The position numbers were made by a program, and so were the translations under genes. Source: Trinickia dinghuensis (GTDB lineage Bacteria; Pseudomonadota; Gammaproteobacteria; Burkholderiales; Burkholderiaceae). Taken from it: a DNA stretch of 64,000 nucleotides. The stretch spans positions 62,001-126,000 of the forward strand of contig NZ_QRGA01000017.1 in the NCBI RefSeq assembly GCF_003367175.1, given 5' to 3'. Under the pieces are notes generated by a model. It worked only from the letters and a program-made list of their open reading frames with translations. It was not told the DNA's origin and did no database searches. Shown here piece after piece: positions 1-8,204 of this stretch. Numbering within the stretch: the first letter of the stretch is position 1; every line of letters begins with the position of its first letter.

Positions 1-88
1 CAAGGCAACGCGAAGAGGCTGGCAAGGGTCTCGGCGATGCCTACAATCGCGACATGGCGGCACGGCCGGCCGGATCGGGAGAACGAGA

Positions 89-1030
89 ATGGACAGATTG
101 CGCGAGATGGAAGTGTTCGTGGCCGTCGTCGACCAAGGCAGCTTTACGAGTGCGTCGAACAAACTCGGTTTGTCGACGGCCGCGGTGTCGCGCGCGGTCG
201 CTTCGCTGGAAGAGCGTGTCGGCGCGCAACTGCTTGCGCGCACGACGCGCACGCTACGTCCGACGGACGCAGGCGCGGCTTATGTCGATGCCTGCCGCAA
301 AGTGCTGGACGCGATCTCCGATGCCGAAGCGAACCTTGCGGCCGATCGCCTCAATCCCGTGGGCACGTTGACCGTTTCCGCGCCTGTCCTGTTCGGCCAG
401 CGCTTCGTGGCTCCGCTCGTGAATGCGTTTGCACTCCGTTTTCCGGATGTCGGCATTCATGCCACCTATGTCGATCGCACCACGCGGCTGCTCGAGGAGG
501 GCGTCGATGTCGCCATTCGGATCGGTCACCTCGGCGACTCCTCTATCTTCGCCGTGCCGCTGGGCTTCGTGCGGCGCAGGACGTACGCGGCGCCCGCTTA
601 TCTTGCCGCTCACGGAGAGCCTCGTCATCCGAGAGAGCTGATCGACCACGATTGCGTGTCGTGCACGGGCGTGTCGCTTCCGCTCGAATGGGTGTTCAAC
701 GATAAAGGGACGAGGCTACCGGTTCGGTTTCGGCCGCGAATGATCGTCGATTTGGTTCCGGCCGCCGTCTCGGCTGCCGTCGATTGCGTGGGCATTACGC
801 AGTTGCTGTCGTATCAGGCCGCGCCTGAAGTGAGCGAGGGCAAACTCCACCCCATACTGACAGCCTTCGAGCCGGAGTCGACCCCGGTGAGTCTGCTGCA
901 TGTGGAGCGGCGCGGTGCCAGCGGAAAGGTGCGCGCCTTCCTGGAGTTCGTCACCGAAACGCTACGGAACAACGCGCACCTTCAGGACATGGACGTCATC
1001 CCGGCTTCGGCGACCCCTCGAAACCGTTGA
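89..1030 (+). CDS. LysR-family transcriptional regulator
   Basis: A 313-residue LysR-type regulator. The N-terminal winged helix-turn-helix (about residues 1-60) starts MDRLREMEVFVAVVDQGSFT and carries the usual 'AVSRAVASLEERVGAQLL' recognition-helix region. Residues 90-295 form the LysR substrate-binding domain, so the protein should bind DNA as a tetramer and respond to a small molecule. The start at 89 follows a 'gggagaacgag' Shine-Dalgarno-like stretch. No target gene lies next to it in the window; a divergent target could lie left of position 1. Its last 49 bp overlap the 3' end of the converging GlxA-type gene. The family call is secure and the inducer is unknown. Confidence 0.93.
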   Translation: MDRLREMEVFVAVVDQGSFTSASNKLGLSTAAVSRAVASLEERVGAQLLARTTRTLRPTDAGAAYVDACRKVLDAISDAEANLAADRLNPVGTLTVSAPVLFGQRFVAPLVNAFALRFPDVGIHATYVDRTTRLLEEGVDVAIRIGHLGDSSIFAVPLGFVRRRTYAAPAYLAAHGEPRHPRELIDHDCVSCTGVSLPLEWVFNDKGTRLPVRFRPRMIVDLVPAAVSAAVDCVGITQLLSYQAAPEVSEGKLHPILTAFEPESTPVSLLHVERRGASGKVRAFLEFVTETLRNNAHLQDMDVIPASATPRNR

Positions 1031-1965
1031 CGGTATTGAGCCGGCGTGACGTCGAGCCGGCGGGAAAAGGTCATTCGCATGTGGGTGGCGCTTCTGAAGC
1101 CGCAATTGAACGCAACGGTCTTGAGCGGCGCGTCCGAGCCTTCTAGCAGCTTCCTCGCCGTGTCGACGCGAATCTGCTCGACGAAAACGGATGGGGTGAC
1201 TTTCGCATGCATCGAGAACAGCCTCGAGAAGGTCCGGCGGCTCACCGATACGGCGCTTGCAAGTTCTTCGATGGACAGCGCGTCGGTAATATGGTCAGTC
1301 ACGTATCGGTGCACCTTTCCCACGATCGGATCGTTTTCCTTGCTGGCCGAGACGAAGGGGCTGTACTGAGATTGCCCGCCTTCGCGCTGGATATAGACCA
1401 CCAGTTGTTTCGCGACGCGCACGGCCATCTCATGTCCCCAATCTTCCGACACGAACGACAGGCATAGATCGATGCCGGCCGTGACGCCGGCGGAGGTAAA
1501 TAGGCTTCCGTCACGGATGAAGATTCGATCGGGCTGCACGCGCGCGAGCGGGAATTCGCCGGCCAGGCGTTCGGCCACGGCCCAATGCGTCGTCACTTCC
1601 TTATGGTCGATGAGGCCGGCGTGTCCGAGCATGAATGTGCCGTTGCAAACCGACCCAAACCGCGCCGCGCCCTGTGCCTGACGTCTTAGCCAATCGAGCA
1701 GGCCGCTCGGCGGTTGCGAATCCGGCAGCTGCGGGCCGCCCGCCACCAAGATCAGGTCAAATTGAAAGTCGAGTTCGCAATAGCCGAAGCGAGCGGTCAA
1801 TTGCATGCCGTTCGAGCAGGTGACGGGGCCGGCCTGGCTCCCGACCAGCGAAACTTCATACCTTTGGTGCTTGGGGAGATAGATATTGGCTTCCGCGAAC
1901 ACATCCAATGGGCCTGCGACATCCAGTGCCTGAACCCCATCGAATATGACAATGCCGACTTTCAT
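982..1965 (-). CDS. GlxA-type transcriptional regulator (DJ-1/PfpI + AraC HTH)
   Basis: A 327-residue regulator with an N-terminal DJ-1/PfpI (class I glutamine amidotransferase-like) domain, about residues 1-190, beginning MKVGIVIFDGVQALDVAGPL. The nucleophile-elbow motif GSVCNGTFMLGHAG keeps the cysteine. A C-terminal pair of AraC-type helix-turn-helices occupies about residues 215-315 (SIEELASAVSVSRRTFSRLF and the GFRSATHMRMTF region). I chose the ATG at 1965 over the upstream in-frame ATG at 2055 because the family begins with this MKVGIVIFDG strand and an 'aagggg' ribosome site sits just upstream. Members of this family often control catabolic or stress genes; the target here is not visible. 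Confidence 0.92.
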   Translation of the reverse strand: MKVGIVIFDGVQALDVAGPLDVFAEANIYLPKHQRYEVSLVGSQAGPVTCSNGMQLTARFGYCELDFQFDLILVAGGPQLPDSQPPSGLLDWLRRQAQGAARFGSVCNGTFMLGHAGLIDHKEVTTHWAVAERLAGEFPLARVQPDRIFIRDGSLFTSAGVTAGIDLCLSFVSEDWGHEMAVRVAKQLVVYIQREGGQSQYSPFVSASKENDPIVGKVHRYVTDHITDALSIEELASAVSVSRRTFSRLFSMHAKVTPSVFVEQIRVDTARKLLEGSDAPLKTVAFNCGFRSATHMRMTFSRRLDVTPAQYRQRFRGVAEAGMTSMS

Positions 1966-2425
1966 GTTCGCCCCTTGACCAATGTGAGCACGCTTGCGTT
2001 GACGCCATGCGGGTGGTTTTGCATCGCGGCGTTCCGGTTCGGCTTCCCGACTCACGGTAACGAGCGTTGCGCCAGCTTACCGCGCGAGTCTCGCCGCACC
2101 CAGCCGTGCATCCGGTAAATGACTTTTGCGGCATCGTAAGAAGGCGAAATGCCCGCCATCCCCTACCGCGCCCCGCGTTGGCCCAGATTTGATCGTAATT
2201 GGCCGCAAACCGATCCAAGGTGATGTGTTCGTCGGGGCGGCGCATGACTAGACTGGGTTTCGAAGTTTCGAAGACAAGGCCGGTCTGGGCGCCACGCTCT
2301 GGGCGAGAGACTCGGCAGGTATATCGCTTGAACGTTGCCGAAAAGGTTGCCGATGCAACGATCGGCTTGGCAATCCGATCGTTGCGGCATTGTTACGACT
2401 TATGACGATAGGGGCGGAGGTCGAA
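1966..2425. other. divergent intergenic region (GlxA-type / ArsR-type)
   Basis: 460 bp between the divergent starts of the GlxA-type and ArsR-type regulators. No open frame here looks like a real gene. It should hold both promoters. The only clear structure is a perfect inverted repeat at 2355-2385, close to the ArsR-type start. Confidence 0.6.
2355..2385. promoter_or_regulatory. inverted repeat, candidate ArsR-type operator
   Basis: Perfect 11-bp arms GCAACGATCGG (2355-2365) and CCGATCGTTGC (2375-2385), separated by 9 nt, lie 41 bp upstream of the chosen start of the ArsR-type gene. Dimeric ArsR/SmtB proteins bind inverted repeats around their own promoters. Autoregulation from this site is an inference from position and symmetry. 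Confidence 0.5.
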
Positions 2426-2725
2426 ATGATGGACGCGAATCTGATTCACAGGGCGCTGGCGAACCCGTTTCGGCGAGAAATCCTGGCGTGGCTGAAAGTG
2501 CCCGGTGAGGCGTTCGTACGAGGGCCGTTCGATTTTTGCCATGGCGTCCCGGCGAATGCGATTCATGCGCGCAGCGGTCTATCGCAGTCGACCGTGTCGG
2601 TGCATATCGCGGCATTGATCGAGGCGGGGCTCCTCGTCGCGACCCGGGTGGGGCAGTGGACGTTTTTGTCCCGGAACGAAGACGTCATTCACGCATTCGC
2701 CGAGCAGATCCGCTTGCACCTGTGA
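2426..2725 (+). CDS. ArsR-family winged-helix regulator
   Basis: A 99-residue winged helix-turn-helix protein. 'HRALANPFRREILAWL' is the conserved first helix of the ArsR/SmtB fold, and 'SGLSQSTVSVHIAALIEAGLL' is the recognition helix and wing entry, followed by the 'GQWTFLSRN' beta-wing. I place the start at 2426 (or the next ATG at 2429) because a GGAGG ribosome site ends 5 nt upstream; an upstream in-frame start at 2390 lacks this. There is no cysteine cluster of the metal-sensing type, so a non-metal signal is likely. It stands alone between the GlxA-type regulator and the chemoreceptor. A nearby inverted repeat suggests self-regulation. Confidence 0.88.
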   Translation: MMDANLIHRALANPFRREILAWLKVPGEAFVRGPFDFCHGVPANAIHARSGLSQSTVSVHIAALIEAGLLVATRVGQWTFLSRNEDVIHAFAEQIRLHL

Positions 2726-2778
2726 ACGGGCCGGCGGCCGCATGGCCAGCCAAGGCCCGTGCTCCGAACGCCCCGACC

Positions 2779-2818
2779 ATTAAGGATTTTCCGGCAACGA
2801 AGTAAGAATATCCTTAAT
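2779..2818. repeat. inverted repeat upstream of the chemoreceptor gene
   Basis: Arms ATTAAGGAT (2779-2787) and ATCCTTAAT (2810-2818) are perfectly complementary, with a 22-nt spacer. It lies 54 bp past the ArsR-type gene and 178 bp before the chemoreceptor start. The AT-rich arms stand out from the GC-rich surroundings. It could be an operator or a weak terminator; no T-run follows. Confidence 0.4.
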
Positions 2819-2995
2819 TGGGTAATGCGACGCGACATTCCGCCAATTGGAATGCCGCCGTGTCAATCGCCAATGGCCAATTTTTTTGGTGCGTCGCGTC
2901 TCAAGTTCCTATTGCAACCTGTCGTTATCTCCAACGTAGTGCTTTCGCATTCCAAACGCTTCATCGCAGCTCTTGGATCTTGGAGAACCACAGCA

Positions 2996-4798
2996 ATGCT
3001 CGGAACCATCCGCGGCCGAATCCTGGCGACCTGCGTCGCGATCGTCGTCACTGCGCTCGCGGTAACCGGCGGTCTTATCTACTACGTCGTCAAGATCCAC
3101 AACGACGAGATTATCGACCAAAACTTCCAGTCGATTTTGACCGGCCATGCGCTCGCCATCGACGGATGGATCGAAAGCCGCACGCGCGAAACGCAAGCGC
3201 TCGCCGATACGATTTCGATCGGAGACGGCGATCCCTTGCCGGCGCTGAAACTGCTGGCCAAATCGGGCGGCTTCGAGATCATGACGCTCGGCCTGCCCGA
3301 CAAGACGGCATTCTCGAACGTGCCGCTCGCGCCGGGCTACGATCCGACGGCGCGGCCCTGGTACAAGCAGGCGGTCGAGGCCGGCCACATCGTCGTCACC
3401 GCGCTCTACCGCGATGCCTCCTCGGGCAAGCCCGCATTCGCTTTCGCGGTGCCCATCGTTCGTGACGGAAATGTGAAAGCCGTCATGGCGGCGAGCCTGT
3501 TCATGCAGAGCGTGAGCGAGATCGTGACGGCCGTGCATCCGACGCCCGCGAGTTTCGCGTTCCTCGTGGACGAGAAGGGTGAGGTCATCGCAAGCGCGAA
3601 AACCGATCTCATCATGAAGCCGGCCACGGACATGGCGCCGGAGCTGACGCCCGAGGCACTGAAGGCGATGCAGGGCGCTTCGTCGTCGACCGCCGTGCAC
3701 ATCGATGGTGCGGCGAAACTGCTGCGCGCTCAGCCGATCAAGGGCACCGATTGGAGCCTCGTGCTCGCCCTGGACAAATCGGATGTGACGGCCGGCATGC
3801 GTGCCGTGGCCACGACGACGCTCGTGGCGATCATCCTGGTCGCGCTGATTTCGGCGGCACTCGTCGGGACGCTGACGAACGCGGCGTTCAAGCGCATTTT
3901 GCTCGTGCGCGACGCGTTGACCGACGTGGCCAGCGGCAGCGGCGACCTCGCGCGGCGGCTGCCCGTCAGCGGCGACGACGAAGCGTCCCAGATCGCCCAC
4001 GCATTCAATCTCTTCGCGGAAAAGATCAGCGAGATCCTGCGGCATATTCGCGACTTCAGCGAGTCGGTCAACGTGGCAAGCGCCGAGATCGCACAGGGCA
4101 ATCAGGATCTGTCGAGCCGCACGGAACTCGCCGCCTCAAACTTGCAAAGGACCGCCGCCGCGCTCGAGGAGATTTCGGGAACGGCACGCAATTCGGCGGA
4201 TGCGGCCACGCAGGTGAGCCAGCTCGCGGAATCGGCGTCCAGCGTCGCCATGCGGGGCGGCCAGGTGGTGGGCGACGTCGTGTCGACGATGGATGCCATT
4301 ACGAAAGCCTCGACGGAGATCGCGAACATCATCGGCGTGATCGACGGCATCGCTTTCCAGACCAACATCCTCGCATTGAACGCCGCCGTCGAAGCGGCTC
4401 GCGCGAGCGAGCATGGACGCGGCTTCGCGGTGGTGGCGGGCGAGGTGCGCGCACTCGCGCAGCGTAGCGCGCAAGCGGCCAAGGAGATCAAGCAGTTGAT
4501 CAGTTCGTCGGTCGAGCGGATCGAGACTGGGTCTTCGCTGGTGCAGACGGCCGGGGCGACGATGGATGAAATCGTGGAAGGCGTGCGCGGGATCACGAAC
4601 GTGATCGGCGAGATCTCGGTGGCGGCGACGGAACAGAGCACGGGCCTGGGCCAAGTCAATCAGGCACTCGCCCAGCTCGACAACACGACGCAGCAGAACG
4701 CGGCGCTCGTCGAGCAATCGGCCGCCGCCGCGCAAATGTTGCGCGAGCAAGCAGCGAAGCTTGCCGAGGCGGTGGGCGAGTTCAAGTTGTCGGCTTAG
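2996..4798 (+). CDS. methyl-accepting chemotaxis protein (dCache type)
   Basis: A 600-residue transmembrane chemoreceptor that should feed a CheA/CheW array. A first membrane helix (about residues 9-32) is followed by a periplasmic dCache ligand domain (about 35-275; '[17 protein letters not shown]' is the typical dCache signature). Then come a second membrane helix (about 278-305), a HAMP linker, and the methyl-accepting signalling domain. The highly conserved hairpin tip shows as '[18 protein letters not shown]'. The ATG at 2996 has GGAG about 10 nt upstream and begins exactly before the first membrane helix; the longer frame from 2759 adds 79 implausible residues. The protein ends without a CheR-docking pentapeptide. 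A strong hairpin follows about 100 bp downstream. The ligand is unknown. Confidence 0.93.
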   Translation: MLGTIRGRILATCVAIVVTALAVTGGLIYYVVKIHNDEIIDQNFQSILTGHALAIDGWIESRTRETQALADTISIGDGDPLPALKLLAKSGGFEIMTLGLPDKTAFSNVPLAPGYDPTARPWYKQAVEAGHIVVTALYRDASSGKPAFAFAVPIVRDGNVKAVMAASLFMQSVSEIVTAVHPTPASFAFLVDEKGEVIASAKTDLIMKPATDMAPELTPEALKAMQGASSSTAVHIDGAAKLLRAQPIKGTDWSLVLALDKSDVTAGMRAVATTTLVAIILVALISAALVGTLTNAAFKRILLVRDALTDVASGSGDLARRLPVSGDDEASQIAHAFNLFAEKISEILRHIRDFSESVNVASAEIAQGNQDLSSRTELAASNLQRTAAALEEISGTARNSADAATQVSQLAESASSVAMRGGQVVGDVVSTMDAITKASTEIANIIGVIDGIAFQTNILALNAAVEAARASEHGRGFAVVAGEVRALAQRSAQAAKEIKQLISSSVERIETGSSLVQTAGATMDEIVEGVRGITNVIGEISVAATEQSTGLGQVNQALAQLDNTTQQNAALVEQSAAAAQMLREQAAKLAEAVGEFKLSA

Positions 4799-4897
4799 CG
4801 CCGGCTGTGTTCGCGCCGGTACGCGAACCACCCGGAAAACGAGCAACGAGCGCAACGAGCGCGAGGCATAGCGCACAGAGCGCAGATATTCTTTAGC

Positions 4898-4928
4898 GGC
4901 CTTCCCGCATAGCGTATGCGGGAAGGCC
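4898..4928 (+). terminator. strong stem-loop, probable terminator
   Basis: A perfect 14-bp stem GGCCTTCCCGCATA / TATGCGGGAAGGCC closes a 3-nt loop and is followed by TTATGTTG. It lies 99 bp downstream of the chemoreceptor stop and before the next operon. The T-run is poor, so efficiency is uncertain. Confidence 0.6.
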
Positions 4929-5075
4929 TTATGTTGCGCGGTTCACGCGGAACCGGCATATTGGCATGTAATCGTTGTGAAAGCGGCCTTTTGCTGATTG
5001 CAAGGTCCGCATAGCGCGCCGGACCGGCAGGCGGCGTTAAAGATTTTCTAAAAAGTGTCACACGCGGGGCGAAGC

Positions 5076-6197
5076 ATGAGTGTGGTCGTTCGTCGAGCCA
5101 TACGGGGATGGTTTGCTTGCCTGCGCGCGGGCAACGTCGTCACGTCGCTCGCCGTCATCCTTTTCTTGCTTGGCTTTTTTTGGACGGCAACGCTGGCCGA
5201 TTCGGGCTCGCCGCGCAAAGCCGTGTTGCGCGTGCTCGCTTGGCCCGGCTATGCGGACGACGATTGGATCAGCGCGTTCGAGAAGCGTTTCCATGCCAAG
5301 GTCGAGGTCACGTTCGTCGATTCCGACGAAGCGTTATGGGCTCGCATGCATAGCGCCGCTCCCCCGCCGTTCGATGTATTGGCTGCCAATACGGCGGAGA
5401 TTCAGCGTTATGCGCACGACGGCCTGCTCGCGCCGCTCGACTTATCACTGATTCCGAACCGGTCGCGGCAGCGGCCGTATTTCCGGCAGCTCGATGCGAT
5501 CGGCGGGCTCGTGACCGAGCGCACCGCCTACGCGATTCCATTCACCTATTCGTCGATGGGGCTGATTTACGACCGCAAGCAGATTGCCGTTGCGCCGCAT
5601 TCGATGCTCGCGCTTTGGGATCCGCGCTATCGCGGCAAGGTGCTCGATTTCAATAGCGCGCAGCACAACTTCTCGTTTACGGCGCTGGCGCTCGGCTACG
5701 CCGATCCGTTCCGCTTGTCGCCCCCGCAGATGAAGACCGTGGCGCGCAAGCTGGTCGAACTGCGGCGCAATCTGCTCACGTACTACACGTTGCCCGAGGA
5801 AGCGACGGCGCTGTTCGTCCAGCACCGTGTCGCATTGATGTTCGGCAACTACGGCACGCAGCAAGTCGAGTCGCTGCGCCGCGCCGGCGTCGACGTGGGC
5901 TACGTCATTCCGGACGAGGGCGCGCTCGCTTGGCTCGATTGTTGGGCGATCGCTCGAAATTCAGGCAATCGCGAGCTTGCCTACGAGTGGATCAACTACA
6001 TGCTGCAGCCGGCGATCGGCGCGTCGTTGACGCAACGCGAAGGGCTCGCCAATACGTTGACACCCGCGCCCGGCGAGGAGCCGCGTGCCGGTGGACAGCA
6101 TCTGGTCTGGCTCCAGCGCGTCGAGAGCACCGGGCAGCGCGAAGCGCTATGGCAGAGAATCGAAGCGGGCGACCGGCTGAGGAGCTTTCGGCAATGA
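5076..6197 (+). CDS. PotD-like periplasmic polyamine/solute-binding protein
   Basis: A 373-residue extracellular solute-binding protein of the spermidine/putrescine (PotD/PotF) type. An N-terminal signal anchor (about residues 22-43) precedes the mature domain, which opens with 'LRVLAWPGYADDDWISAFEKRF', the usual beginning of this family. Later signatures include 'FDVLAANTAEIQRYAHDGLL' and 'AIPFTYSSMGLIYD'. The ATG at 5076 is preferred to the GTG at 5055. No permease or ATPase gene accompanies it. Instead its stop codon overlaps the start of a membrane diguanylate cyclase (ATGA), so it is more likely a periplasmic sensor subunit than a transporter component. This matches the Vibrio NspS/MbaA arrangement. 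The ligand is not known from sequence. Confidence 0.86.
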   Translation: MSVVVRRAIRGWFACLRAGNVVTSLAVILFLLGFFWTATLADSGSPRKAVLRVLAWPGYADDDWISAFEKRFHAKVEVTFVDSDEALWARMHSAAPPPFDVLAANTAEIQRYAHDGLLAPLDLSLIPNRSRQRPYFRQLDAIGGLVTERTAYAIPFTYSSMGLIYDRKQIAVAPHSMLALWDPRYRGKVLDFNSAQHNFSFTALALGYADPFRLSPPQMKTVARKLVELRRNLLTYYTLPEEATALFVQHRVALMFGNYGTQQVESLRRAGVDVGYVIPDEGALAWLDCWAIARNSGNRELAYEWINYMLQPAIGASLTQREGLANTLTPAPGEEPRAGGQHLVWLQRVESTGQREALWQRIEAGDRLRSFRQ

Positions 6198-7960
6198 TCA
6201 AGCTCGGTCTGACCTCCAGGCTTTCGATTCTGCTCGTTTGTATCGGCGTCGCGGCTTCCGGGGCCACCGGCTATTACGCCTATCGCGCCAATCGCGCGAT
6301 GATCAAGCAGGAAGCGGAGCGCAGCTTGCTGACCTCGACGCAGTTGCTCGATCAGCGCTTCACGGCTGCGCTGGGCGACGTTGCCGTCGACGTCCTCGTT
6401 CTGGCGACGTCGCCTTCGGCAGTCGCGGTGGCACGAGGGGACGAGAAGTCCGGGGGCGGCCGCCTTAGATTGGAGCAGGTCATTGTCGGATTCATGGTGC
6501 ATCACCCGGAGTATCTGGGGATTCGCCTCATCGCGCGCGCCGATCATGGGCTCGAGCGGTTGCGCGTCGAGCGAGGCGCGCAGGGTGTCGTGGTCGTTCC
6601 CGACAGCGAATTGCAGGAGAAAGGCCAGTTCGCCTATGTGTTCGATACGCTCGCGACGGCGTCGGGCGACGTCTATGTGTCACCGATCGGTCTTAAGCGC
6701 CAAGCCGGTTCGAACGCGAGCAACGGAAAGCCGGCGATGAGAATCGGGGCGCCCATCGTCGATGCGAACGGAAGCAAGGTGGGGGTGCTCGTCATCGACA
6801 TCGATCTGACGCAAGTGTTCGGGCGATTGGAGCGTGACTTGCCGGGCGGTTATCTCGTGTATCTCGCGAACGAGTGGGGCGATTTCCTCATTCACCCGGA
6901 TCCGAGCCAAACATTCGGTTTCGAGCGCGGACGGCGCGTGCTGATGCAGGCCAGCTTTCCCGCAACGCGCCCGCTCTTCGACGGCGGCCCGGCGAATTTG
7001 ACGTTTCACGCAAGAGCGGGCGCGAATGGGACGCCGGCGCAAGCTTTTGCATTCGTGCGCTCGCCGTTCGGCAAGGTGGATGGCAATCGCTTCATCGTGC
7101 TCGGTCTGGGACGTCCGCTGACCAATGTGCTCGCGTCCGCCAACGCGCTCGGCTCGCAGATCGTACGCATGGTGGTGATATCGAGCGCCGTTGCGATCGT
7201 ACTGGCCACGCTGTTTGCCCGCGCCTTGGCGCGCCCGCTGAGGGCGCTCGCCCATGCGGCGACGCACGTGTTCGACGATGCCCACGTGGAGCGGCTGCCG
7301 GTTTCGCGCTCGGACGAGATCGGCGTCCTCGCGCGCTGCTTCGATCGCATGCGCCACGAGATCCGTGTGCAGATGAAGACGCTTCAAGCCAAGCAGCGGG
7401 AACTGACGCATCTCGCGGGACACGACACGCTCACCGGTCTGCCGAACCGGATGCGGTTCATGGAACAACTCGAAGCGTCGATTCTTCATGCGTCGCACAG
7501 CGGGGAGAGACTGGCCGTCATGTTCGTCGACTTGGACGGCTTCAAGCAGATCAACGATCAATTGGGGCACTCGGCCGGGGATCGAACGCTCGTCGTCGTT
7601 GCGCAGCGCTTGCGGGAGGCGTTGCAAGGCGCCGATCTCGTGGCTCGCCTCGGCGGCGACGAGTTCATCATCCTCGCCTCGGACGTCCGATCGCCCGAGG
7701 CGATCGACGATACGGCGGATCGCGTCCGGACTGCGATGGGCGAAGCCGTGACGCTCGGCGCGCACTGCATGACGGTGGGCGCGAGCATGGGTATCAGTGA
7801 ATTCCCGATCGACGGAGACCGAGCCGAGGAATTGTTGGCGAAGGCCGATGCCGCGATGTATGTCGCGAAGACTTCGTTGCATCGCCGCCACGTTCGCTAT
7901 CAGGAATTGGTGGCGAACGAGCCGTCGGCGCAATGCGACGAGATCAGCCGGCAGGCTTAG
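6194..7960 (+). CDS. membrane diguanylate cyclase (dCache-HAMP-GGDEF)
   Basis: A 588-residue membrane cyclase expected to make cyclic di-GMP from GTP. A first membrane helix (about residues 9-30) leads to a periplasmic dCache-like sensor (about 35-310), a second helix (about 325-343), a HAMP linker (about 344-397), and a GGDEF domain (about 405-570). The active-site motif GGDEF is intact at residues 487-491. The inhibitory RxxD site is absent (QGAD at 478-481), so product inhibition may be weak. There is no EAL domain. The start at 6194 forms an ATGA overlap with the upstream binding-protein gene; the longer frame from 5930 merely reads through that gene. Coupling suggests the binding protein controls this enzyme. 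Confidence 0.93.
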   Translation: MIKLGLTSRLSILLVCIGVAASGATGYYAYRANRAMIKQEAERSLLTSTQLLDQRFTAALGDVAVDVLVLATSPSAVAVARGDEKSGGGRLRLEQVIVGFMVHHPEYLGIRLIARADHGLERLRVERGAQGVVVVPDSELQEKGQFAYVFDTLATASGDVYVSPIGLKRQAGSNASNGKPAMRIGAPIVDANGSKVGVLVIDIDLTQVFGRLERDLPGGYLVYLANEWGDFLIHPDPSQTFGFERGRRVLMQASFPATRPLFDGGPANLTFHARAGANGTPAQAFAFVRSPFGKVDGNRFIVLGLGRPLTNVLASANALGSQIVRMVVISSAVAIVLATLFARALARPLRALAHAATHVFDDAHVERLPVSRSDEIGVLARCFDRMRHEIRVQMKTLQAKQRELTHLAGHDTLTGLPNRMRFMEQLEASILHASHSGERLAVMFVDLDGFKQINDQLGHSAGDRTLVVVAQRLREALQGADLVARLGGDEFIILASDVRSPEAIDDTADRVRTAMGEAVTLGAHCMTVGASMGISEFPIDGDRAEELLAKADAAMYVAKTSLHRRHVRYQELVANEPSAQCDEISRQA

Positions 7961-8063
7961 CGATGCTTGCCGGCGCTCGAACCGATCGTAATTTCAGCAA
8001 TTTGATCGATAGACAGGGTAGTACGTTCCAAGCGGCGCAGCAGTAGAATAGGGCCTCGAAATT

Positions 8064-8086
8064 GGCTGCAAAGCGATGTTGCAGCC
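8064..8086. promoter_or_regulatory. short inverted repeat in the rpfR upstream region
   Basis: Perfect 8-bp arms GGCTGCAA / TTGCAGCC with a 7-nt spacer lie 119 bp upstream of the rpfR start, in the 244-bp gap after the cyclase gene. It could be a regulator site or a small hairpin. No partner protein can be named. Confidence 0.3.
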
Positions 8087-8204
8087 GCGGTTGAGGCTCC
8101 GGGTCGCAATAGGCGCTGATGATGCTAATAGAGGCTAACGTGCTCGGATCGAATTTTGCTTGTTACGTAGATGCAATTTAGTTGCTTGTTCAACGGGGCC
8201 AGCT

